NCBI GenBank assembly: GCA_001464255.1
Contig: LNFD01000171.1
Coordinates: 1 to 5,861 of the forward strand
Length of the DNA stretch: 5,861 bases
From: Actinomycetales bacterium Ga0077552
Lineage (GTDB): Bacteria > Actinomycetota > Actinomycetes > Actinomycetales > Microbacteriaceae
Direction: 5' to 3'
Shown here piece after piece: positions 1 through 4,825 of this stretch. The notes under the pieces are model-generated. The model ran no database searches. It was given only the letters and a program-made list of their open reading frames with translations, and had not been told where the DNA came from. How positions within the stretch are numbered: position 1 is the stretch's first letter; each line of letters begins with the position of its first letter. The position numbers and the translations under genes are program-made.

Positions 1-795
1 CTCGCGCGCGCCAACGAGAACGCCGTGCGCGGTGCGGCGGCGACGAGCGCGGCGCTGCGAACGATCGCGCGGACGATGGACGACTGCATCGACGCCGGGC
101 TCGCGAGCCGGGGCACGCTGCCGGGCGGCCTGCGGGTGCCTCGGCGGGCGGCCGGCATGGCCGAGCAGCTGCGAGCACTCGACGAGAAGGCCGAGCGAGA
201 CTGCTCCCTCGAGTGGCTGCAGGCCTACGCGATCGCCGTCAACGAGGAGAACGCCGCGGGCGGGCGGGTCGTGACGGCCCCGACGAACGGGGCCGCGGGC
301 ATCATCCCCGCGGTCATGCGGCATGCGCTCGACGTCATCCGCGTGCCCGATGCTGACGTGGCGCGCGAGGAGTTCCTGCTCGTCGCGGCCGTCATCGGCG
401 GACTCATCAAGTCGAACGCGAGCATCTCGGGCGCCGAAGCCGGGTGCCAGGGCGAGGTCGGCTCCGCCGCATCCATGGCCGCCGCCGGCTTCGTGCACCT
501 GCTCGGCGGCACCAACGAGCAGATCGAGAACGCCGCCGAGATCGCCATGGAGCACTCGCTCGGCCTCACGTGCGACCCCGTCGCCGGTCTCGTGCAGCTG
601 CCGTGCATCGAGCGCAACGCGATCGGCGCGGGCAAGGCCGTCGCGGCGGCGCGCATGGCGATGCACGGCGACGGCACGCACCTCATCAGCTTCGACACCG
701 TCGTGCAGACCATGCGGCAGACGGGCGACGACATGTCGCGCAAGTACAAGGAGACGAGCGAGGGCGGGCTCGCCGTCAACTACGTCGAGTGCTGA
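1..795 (+). CDS. sdaA: L-serine dehydratase (L-serine ammonia-lyase), iron-sulfur type, C-terminal part
   Basis: This is a 264-residue C-terminal piece; the frame is open to the left edge and the start lies outside. The enzyme deaminates L-serine to pyruvate and ammonia in the cytoplasm using a [4Fe-4S] cluster. Recognisable blocks are APTNGAAGIIPAV (fragment residues about 95-107), SGAEAGCQGEVGSAAS, and LTCDPVAGLVQLPCIERNA. Cysteines at fragment residues 149, 191 and 202 have the spacing of the three cluster ligands of the single-chain (type 2) enzymes. The last residue before the stop is also cysteine, at the distance expected for the C-terminal tail ligand known from the Legionella enzyme. 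From the usual length of about 460 residues, roughly 195 N-terminal residues are missing. An apparent GTG start at position 25 is internal, since the upstream codons already read as family sequence (LARANENA). glmU starts 31 bases downstream. Codon use is strongly GC3-rich like the host genes. Confidence 0.95.
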   Translation, partial: LARANENAVRGAAATSAALRTIARTMDDCIDAGLASRGTLPGGLRVPRRAAGMAEQLRALDEKAERDCSLEWLQAYAIAVNEENAAGGRVVTAPTNGAAGIIPAVMRHALDVIRVPDADVAREEFLLVAAVIGGLIKSNASISGAEAGCQGEVGSAASMAAAGFVHLLGGTNEQIENAAEIAMEHSLGLTCDPVAGLVQLPCIERNAIGAGKAVAAARMAMHGDGTHLISFDTVVQTMRQTGDDMSRKYKETSEGGLAVNYVEC

Positions 796-809
796 GCGGG
801 GCATCCCGC
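796..809 (+). other. short GC hairpin directly after sdaA stop
   Basis: GCGGG (796-800) and CCCGC (805-809) form a 5-bp stem with a GCAT loop, beginning at the base after the sdaA stop codon. There is no T-run after it, so it would at best be a weak terminator or a 3'-end stabiliser. Such short GC palindromes are expected often in DNA of this composition. Confidence 0.25.
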
Positions 810-814
810 GCTGA

Positions 815-827
815 CAGAATGGCCTCA
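815..827 (+). promoter_or_regulatory. candidate -10 element for leaderless glmU transcript
   Basis: CAGAAT (815-820) resembles the actinobacterial -10 pattern TAnnnT and ends six bases before the glmU ATG at 827. The expected transcription start therefore falls on the A of the start codon. No Shine-Dalgarno-like sequence is visible in the 31-base gap after sdaA, which fits leaderless translation. No convincing -35 element is seen. The first base of the hexamer is C instead of T, so the match is imperfect. Confidence 0.45.
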
Positions 828-2302
828 TGACCGACTCGCAGCTCGCCGTCGTCGTGCTCGCCGCTGGGCAGGGCACCCGCATGAAGTCGCAGACGCCGAA
901 GGTGCTGCACCTGCTCGGCGGTGTGCCGCTCATCGGCCACGTGCTCGCAACGGCCCGCGCGCTCGACCCCGCTCACGTCGTCGCCGTCGTGCGGCACGAG
1001 CGCGACCGGGTCGCCGAGGCGATCGCGGCCCTGGATGCCCACGCGATCATCGCCGACCAAGACGAGATCCCCGGCACGGGCCGGGCGGTCGAGGCGGCGC
1101 TCGCCGCGCTGCCCGCCGACTTCGACGGCGATGTGCTCGTGGTCTCGGGCGACGTTCCGCTGCTCGACGCCGGCACGCTCGCCGAGCTGCTCGCCGAGCA
1201 CCGCGGCCGCGCGGCGGCGGCGACCGTGCTGAGCGCGGTGCTCGACGACGCGACCGGGTACGGCCGCATCGTGCGGGGCAGCGATGGTGCGCTCGACCGC
1301 ATCGTCGAGCAGAAAGACGCCTCCGACAACGAGCGCGCCCTCACCGAGGTCAACTCGGGCACCTACGTCTTCAGCCTCGCCCCGCTGCGGCAGAAGCTCG
1401 CCCTCGTGTCGACCGACAACGCGGCGCAGGAGAAGTACCTGACCGACGTCATCGGGCTGCTGCGCGGCGACGGCCAAGCCGTCGAGGCGCTGCCCGCCGG
1501 CCAGAGCTGGCTCGTCGCGGGCGTCAACGACCGCGTGCAGCTCGCCGATGCGGCGCTGCGTCTCAACGCGATGATCGTGCGCGGCTGGCAGCTCGCCGGC
1601 GTCACCATCAGCGACCCCGCGAGCGTGTGGATCGACCGCACGGTCACCCTCGAGGAGGACGTCGAGGTGCTGCCCGGCACCCAGCTCAAGGGCGCCACGG
1701 CGATCGCGCGCGGCGCCGTCGTCGGCCCCGACACGACCCTCACCGACTGCGAGGTCGGGCCGGGCGCGCGCGTGAGCCGCACCGACGGCACGCTCGCCGT
1801 GGTCGGCGCGGGCGCATCCGTCGGCCCGTTTGCCTACCTGCGCCCCGGCACGGTGATCGGCGAGAAGGGCAAGGTCGGCACCTTCGTCGAGACGAAGAAC
1901 ACGACCCTCGGCGCCGGCGCGAAGGTGCCGCACCTCTCGTACATCGGCGACACGGTCGTGGGCGAGGGCACCAACATCGGCGCGGGCACGATCACGGCCA
2001 ACTACGACGGCGTGAACAAGCACCGCACCGAGGTGGGTTCGCACGCGCGAACAGGCTCGCACAACGTCTTCGTCGCCCCCGTTAGGATTGGCGACGGAGC
2101 GTACACGGGAGCGGGAACGGTCGTCCGGAAGGACGTGCCGGCCGGGGCCCTGGCAGTGAACGTGGCACCTCAGCGCAACGTCGAGCGCTGGGTGGCCGCC
2201 CACCGCTCGGGAACAGCGTCAGCGGCAGCGGCTGCGGCCGCATCCACCCCCGAGAGCGAGACGGATGGCGGCGCCGACGGCGCCGCTGCCGACCCGGCGT
2301 AA
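827..2302 (+). CDS. glmU: bifunctional N-acetylglucosamine-1-phosphate uridyltransferase / glucosamine-1-phosphate acetyltransferase
   Basis: GlmU acetylates glucosamine-1-phosphate and then couples the product to UTP, giving UDP-GlcNAc for peptidoglycan. The protein has 491 residues. The N-terminal nucleotidyltransferase domain (about 1-235) carries the signature LAAGQGTRMKS (11-21), the metal-binding Asp in SGDVPL (D109), GYGRIVR, EQKDAS, EVNSGTYVF, and the second metal ligand in VNDRVQLADA (N234). A left-handed beta-helix acetyltransferase domain follows (about 255-455), with LRPGTVIGEKGKVG, the catalytic His in PHLSYIGD (H369) and NIGAGTITANYDG. After ERWVAAHR comes an Ala-rich then acidic low-complexity tail of about 30 residues, a common actinobacterial extension. 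The ATG at 827 is preferred because the family motif begins at the usual distance from it; no Shine-Dalgarno is present, and a -10-like box suggests a leaderless start. prs follows 46 bases downstream, probably in the same operon. Codon use loosens after about 2037. Confidence 0.98.
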   Translation: MTDSQLAVVVLAAGQGTRMKSQTPKVLHLLGGVPLIGHVLATARALDPAHVVAVVRHERDRVAEAIAALDAHAIIADQDEIPGTGRAVEAALAALPADFDGDVLVVSGDVPLLDAGTLAELLAEHRGRAAAATVLSAVLDDATGYGRIVRGSDGALDRIVEQKDASDNERALTEVNSGTYVFSLAPLRQKLALVSTDNAAQEKYLTDVIGLLRGDGQAVEALPAGQSWLVAGVNDRVQLADAALRLNAMIVRGWQLAGVTISDPASVWIDRTVTLEEDVEVLPGTQLKGATAIARGAVVGPDTTLTDCEVGPGARVSRTDGTLAVVGAGASVGPFAYLRPGTVIGEKGKVGTFVETKNTTLGAGAKVPHLSYIGDTVVGEGTNIGAGTITANYDGVNKHRTEVGSHARTGSHNVFVAPVRIGDGAYTGAGTVVRKDVPAGALAVNVAPQRNVERWVAAHRSGTASAAAAAAASTPESETDGGADGAAADPA

Positions 2303-2333
2303 GCGACCAGCACACGATCGTCGCCTCGGCGGC

Positions 2334-2339
2334 AGAAGG
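2334..2339 (+). promoter_or_regulatory. ribosome binding site fixing the prs start
   Basis: AGAAGG at 2334-2339 lies nine bases before the GTG at 2349. It supports that codon as the prs start instead of the in-frame ATG at 2265, which lies inside glmU. Confidence 0.65.
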
Positions 2340-2348
2340 CGGGAACCC

Positions 2349-3326
2349 GTGGCCAGCATCAAGATCACCGGCCAGAAGCGCCTCGTCATCGTGTCGGGTC
2401 GGGCGCACCCCGCTCTCGCGCACGACGTCGCCGAGTACCTGCAGACCGACGTCGTGCACACCGACGCCCGCACCTTCGCCAATGGCGAGATCTACGCCCG
2501 CTACGACGAGAGCGTGCGCGGCTGCGACGCCTTCGTGATCCAGTCGCACGCGGCGCCCATCAACGAGTGGCTCATGGAGCAGCTCATCATGGTCGACGCC
2601 CTCAAGCGCGCGTCGGCCAAGCGCATCACCGTCGTCGCGCCGTTTTACCCGTACGCGCGGCAAGACAAGAAGGGCCGCGGCCGCGAGCCGATCTCGGCCC
2701 GGCTCGTCGCCGACCTGTTCAAGGCCGCGGGCGCCGACCGCATCATGAGCGTCGACCTGCACGCCGCGCAGATCCAGGGCTTCTTCGACGGGCCCGTCGA
2801 CCACCTGTTCGCGATGCCCGTGCTGCTCGAGCACTTCCGCTCGCAGCTCGACCCCGCGACCCTCACGGTCGTCTCGCCCGACATGGGCCGCGTGCGCGTC
2901 GCCGACATCTGGAGCGACAAGCTCGGCGCGCCGCTCGCGATCATCCACAAGCGCCGCGACCCGCTCGTGCCCAACCAGGTCTCGGTGCACGAGATCGTCG
3001 GCGAGGTCGAGGGACGCGTGTGCCTGCTCGTCGACGACATGATCGACACGGGCCGCACGATCGTGAAGGCCGCCGAGGCGCTCAAGAAGGCGGGCGCTAC
3101 GGGCGTCGTCGTCGCCGCGACGCACGCGGTGTTCAGCGACCCGGCCTTCGAGATCCTCCAGCACGAGTCGGTCGACCGCGTCGTCGTCACCGACACCCTG
3201 CCGATCCCCGACGAGAAGCGCTGGGACCGCCTCACGGTGCTGCCGATCGCCCCGCTGATCGCGCGCGCGATCCACGAGGTCTTCGACGACGGGTCGGTCA
3301 CCTCCATGTTCGACGGCGCCGCATAA
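2349..3326 (+). CDS. prs: ribose-phosphate pyrophosphokinase (PRPP synthetase)
   Basis: Prs makes 5-phosphoribosyl-1-pyrophosphate from ribose-5-phosphate and ATP, feeding purine, pyrimidine, histidine, tryptophan and NAD synthesis. With the GTG start the protein has 325 residues, the normal class I length. Visible motifs are FANGEIYARY (43-52), the catalytic flexible loop around YARQDKKGRGREPISARL (102-119), VDLHAAQIQGFFDGPVDHL (135-153) with metal-binding H138, VSPDMGRVRVADIW (175-188), IIHKRRDP (198-205) with catalytic K201, and the PRPP loop LLVDDMIDTGRT (226-237). The loop has Arg at 236 where E. coli and Bacillus enzymes have Gly. Starting at 2265 would add 28 Arg/Pro-rich residues overlapping glmU out of frame with no family match, so it is rejected. 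Pairing with glmU is usual in bacteria and links precursor supply for cell wall and nucleotides. Transcription probably ends in the stem-loops that follow. Confidence 0.98.
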   Translation: MASIKITGQKRLVIVSGRAHPALAHDVAEYLQTDVVHTDARTFANGEIYARYDESVRGCDAFVIQSHAAPINEWLMEQLIMVDALKRASAKRITVVAPFYPYARQDKKGRGREPISARLVADLFKAAGADRIMSVDLHAAQIQGFFDGPVDHLFAMPVLLEHFRSQLDPATLTVVSPDMGRVRVADIWSDKLGAPLAIIHKRRDPLVPNQVSVHEIVGEVEGRVCLLVDDMIDTGRTIVKAAEALKKAGATGVVVAATHAVFSDPAFEILQHESVDRVVVTDTLPIPDEKRWDRLTVLPIAPLIARAIHEVFDDGSVTSMFDGAA

Positions 3327-3378
3327 GTCGTAGCGCTCTGGTCGACGGCGCAGTCGAGAGCACAGTGTGGAGTTCTGA

Positions 3379-3396
3379 CGTTGTCTGATGACAACG
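3379..3396. repeat. small inverted repeat, 7-bp stem
   Basis: CGTTGTC (3379-3385) pairs perfectly with GACAACG (3390-3396) around a TGAT loop. It is the first of three stem-loops between the convergent genes prs and the DUF305 gene. No T-run follows on either strand. It may help end transcription or protect the prs mRNA 3' end. Confidence 0.4.
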
Positions 3397-3400
3397 AAGC

Positions 3401-3420
3401 ACCCCTCGCGGAGATGGGGT
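3401..3420 (+). terminator. candidate weak terminator downstream of prs
   Basis: ACCCC (3401-3405) pairs with GGGGT (3416-3420) around a 10-base loop, and the right arm runs into TTTG. The stem is short and the T-run minimal, so this is at most an auxiliary terminator for prs. Confidence 0.3.
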
Positions 3421-3436
3421 TTGCCATGGCGCACAC

Positions 3437-3482
3437 GACGAAACCCTCTGATTGGCAGTGAGGCCAATCAGAGGGTTTCGTC
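3437..3482. terminator. strong bidirectional terminator hairpin between convergent genes
   Basis: A perfect 20-bp inverted repeat: left arm 3437-3456, loop AGTGAG 3457-3462, right arm 3463-3482. The outer stem holds GAAACCC on the left and GGGTTTC on the right. It lies 110 bases after the prs stop and 11 bases after the stop of the DUF305 gene, which reads the other way. Position and symmetry fit a shared terminator. The sequence after the stem has no real U-run on either strand, as is common in high-GC actinobacteria. Confidence 0.8.
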
Positions 3483-3493
3483 AGCAGTTCGCT

Positions 3494-4099
3494 TTAGAGT
3501 TCGGTCAGTAGCTCTTCGATTTCGGCAATCTCCGCCGTCTGGTCGGCGATGATCTGGTTGGCCAGGTCGAGCACGTCCGCATTCTGACCGGAGTCAAGCG
3601 CGGTCTCCGCCATGTCGATTGCGCCCTGGTGGTGCACAATCATCTGCTCGAGGAACAGGCGGTCCGCTTCCGGCCCGGTCGCCGACTCGAGCGCTTCCAT
3701 GTCTTCAGCGGTCATGCCCATGCTTCCCATGTCTCCCATGTCCATTCCCGACATCGATGCGTCGTATCCGACACCCCAGTTGTCGAGCCATTCCTTCATG
3801 GTCTCGATCTCAGGGCCCTGTGCATCCTTGATTCGCTGAGCCAGCTCGGCGACACGGGGGTCGGGGTCGGGCTTCGACAGCAACACGTTGGACATTTCGA
3901 TGGCCTGCTCGTGGTGAGGGATCATCATGGTCACGAACATTTCGTCGGCGGCGTTGAATTCCGCTGTGGTCTCCGACATCTCTGACTCGCTCATACCGGG
4001 CATGCCGGGCATGCTGCCGTCGGCAGCGGCGCAGCCGCCGAGCGCAAGAGTTACCGCCAGGGCGATGGATGAACCTGCAATTGCCGTGGACTTCTTCAC
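3494..4099 (-). CDS. DUF305 family Met/His-rich lipoprotein, putative copper-binding
   Basis: The 201-residue protein starts with a lipoprotein signal peptide: basic MKK, a hydrophobic stretch, and lipobox LGGC with C23 as the lipidated residue. It should therefore be tethered to the outer face of the membrane. The mature part holds the two half-repeats of the DUF305 (ferritin-like four-helix) fold, each marked by a His pair: MMIPHHEQAIEM (58-69) and QMIVHHQGAIDM (152-163). Two Met-rich stretches flank the first repeat, at 30-41 (MPGMPGM...M) and 116-129 (MSGMDMGDMGSMGM). Cyanobacterial CopM, a related protein, binds copper, so periplasmic copper binding is a fair inference but not shown here. 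The GTG start is fixed by AAGGAG seven bases upstream. It is the second gene of a minus-strand pair after the membrane protein gene, 102 bases apart. GC is visibly lower than in prs and glmU, suggesting transfer. Confidence 0.9.
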   Translation of the reverse strand: MKKSTAIAGSSIALAVTLALGGCAAADGSMPGMPGMSESEMSETTAEFNAADEMFVTMMIPHHEQAIEMSNVLLSKPDPDPRVAELAQRIKDAQGPEIETMKEWLDNWGVGYDASMSGMDMGDMGSMGMTAEDMEALESATGPEADRLFLEQMIVHHQGAIDMAETALDSGQNADVLDLANQIIADQTAEIAEIEELLTEL

Positions 4100-4106
4100 G
4101 GAAAAT

Positions 4107-4112
4107 CTCCTT
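4107..4112 (-). promoter_or_regulatory. strong ribosome binding site of the DUF305 gene
   Basis: On the minus strand AAGGAG lies seven bases before the GTG start at 4099-4097. This near-perfect Shine-Dalgarno fixes the start and contrasts with glmU, which has none. Confidence 0.8.
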
Positions 4113-4185
4113 CTTTAGTGACTGTTATGGCGTGAGTTGCGCGCGCGGTACTAGAGCGTGCACGCGAACATCAAAGAGTTGTTCT

Positions 4186-4201
4186 TGACGTGCCAACGTC
4201 A
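4186..4201. repeat. 16-base inverted repeat between the membrane gene and the DUF305 gene
   Basis: TGACGT (4186-4191) and ACGTCA (4196-4201) are perfect inverted arms around GCCA. The repeat begins on the base after the stop codon of the upstream membrane gene and lies 86 bases before the DUF305 start. Its dyad shape suits an operator for a dimeric regulator; a 6-bp stem with a 4-base loop could also form in RNA. No convincing -10/-35 pair is visible beside it. Confidence 0.4.
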
Positions 4202-4660
4202 TCACACTCGCAACACGCCCAGTTGTCTCCATGTCGTGAGATTTGCGAGAAGACGACGACGGTCGAATGCCGCCCATCTCGATGTCGTCCCGGCACTCCG
4301 GCGGTCGTTCAGCGTGGTGGGGTATCGGTAAAGGAACACAACTGTCAGAGCGAGAATGCAAAGAGTGAGAGCGACGAAGATGACAGCCACCTCGATCGGC
4401 GAACTGCCGCTGACCTGAGCTTGCTCTGATCGAGTTTCGTCGACCGCCGACGCGGCGGGAAGATCTGCCATCAATGGAGATGCCGCTTCGGCTACGCGCT
4501 GCTCAGTTTGCGATGCCATCGTCGAGGCCGCCGCCATATGCAGCTGGCCGCTCATGCTCGTGTGTGTCGCGACAAGGGTCATGAGCAGAGCAAACCCGAT
4601 CGTCGTAGCAAGGAGTAACGGCCACAGCGCAGGCCTCTTGTGTGATTCGTGCACGCTCAC
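4202..4660 (-). CDS. small two-helix membrane protein of unknown function
   Basis: I do not recognise a family with certainty; small DUF6153-like actinobacterial membrane proteins near DUF305 genes are a possible match. From the GTG at 4660 the product has 152 residues. TM1 spans about 12-31 (LLLATTIGFALLMTLVA) after a basic N-terminus; TM2 spans about 89-111 (IEVAVIFVALTLCILALTVV). The C-terminus is rich in Arg. Positive charges at both ends predict both termini inside and a loop of about 55 residues outside. The start of that loop carries HTSM and QLHM, so H33, M36, H41 and M42 could bind metal. Four in-frame GTG codons (4678, 4663, 4660, 4654) compete; 4660 is chosen because AGGAG lies eight bases before it. 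The gene follows a good promoter and precedes the DUF305 lipoprotein gene, suggesting a shared extracytoplasmic role. Codon use and GC (about 48% in one sampled line) differ sharply from the flanks. Confidence 0.7.
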   Translation of the reverse strand: MSVHESHKRPALWPLLLATTIGFALLMTLVATHTSMSGQLHMAAASTMASQTEQRVAEAASPLMADLPAASAVDETRSEQAQVSGSSPIEVAVIFVALTLCILALTVVFLYRYPTTLNDRRSAGTTSRWAAFDRRRLLANLTTWRQLGVLRV

Positions 4661-4668
4661 CACCCTCG

Positions 4669-4673
4669 CTCCT
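4669..4673 (-). promoter_or_regulatory. ribosome binding site of the membrane protein gene
   Basis: AGGAG on the minus strand lies eight bases before the GTG at 4660 and five before the GTG at 4663. It therefore argues against the longest reading frame, whose GTG at 4678 lies upstream of this site. Confidence 0.6.
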
Positions 4674-4779
4674 GTCACAGAACCATTGCAGACTTGGTTT
4701 GAGATGCTCTCTCAGATTGCTGAACGTGGTCAGGATAGGGTTTCGGCCTCGGTTGAGTCTGGGAACATCGCGGCAGAAA

Positions 4780-4809
4780 ACTATATGCTTCCTAAAATTT
4801 TTATGTGAA
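4780..4809 (-). promoter_or_regulatory. sigma70-type promoter for the membrane protein / DUF305 pair
   Basis: On the minus strand TTCACA (4809-4804; five of six matches to TTGACA) and TATAGT (4785-4780; five of six matches to TATAAT) are separated by 18 bases. The spacer includes AAAAATTTT. The predicted start near 4773 leaves an untranslated leader of about 110 bases before the GTG at 4660. This is the most AT-rich spot of the window, and the promoter is much closer to consensus than anything near the host genes. Confidence 0.65.
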
Positions 4810-4818
4810 TTATGCTTC
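4784..4818. repeat. direct repeat TATGCTTC flanking the promoter
   Basis: TATGCTTC occurs at 4784-4791 and again at 4811-4818, 27 bases apart. One copy overlaps the upstream edge of the minus-strand -10 box; the other lies just upstream of the -35 box. The placement would suit binding of a regulator on either side of the promoter. Two 8-base copies in AT-rich DNA could also be chance. Confidence 0.35.
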
Positions 4819-4825
4819 AGTACCC

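Noticed and set aside
776..2203. 475-codon minus-strand ORF opposite glmU
   Set aside because: Arg/Val/Asp-rich antisense product typical of high-GC DNA; the opposite strand holds an unmistakable glmU.
2265..2348. N-terminal extension of prs from ATG 2265
   Set aside because: It overlaps the glmU end out of frame, is Arg/Pro-rich, lacks family similarity, and a better GTG with ribosome binding site lies at 2349.
2082..3467. 461-codon minus-strand ORF opposite prs
   Set aside because: Same antisense effect; no family motif, and it runs through the terminator hairpin and the prs coding region.
3629..3985. 118-codon plus-strand His-rich ORF opposite the DUF305 gene
   Set aside because: The His content is the complement of Met (ATG/CAT) codons in the real gene, not an independent signal.
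4661..4678. Longer start (GTG 4678) for the membrane protein
   Set aside because: The AGGAG site falls downstream of that GTG, so it cannot serve it; 4660 has the proper spacing.
4554..4808. 84-codon plus-strand ORF across the leader and promoter region
   Set aside because: It is antisense to the membrane gene, has no ribosome binding site or recognised motif, and overlaps a good minus-strand promoter.
4679..4825. Possible tRNA or known riboswitch in the intergenic gap
   Set aside because: No cloverleaf arms, T-loop motif or known aptamer core could be found by eye.
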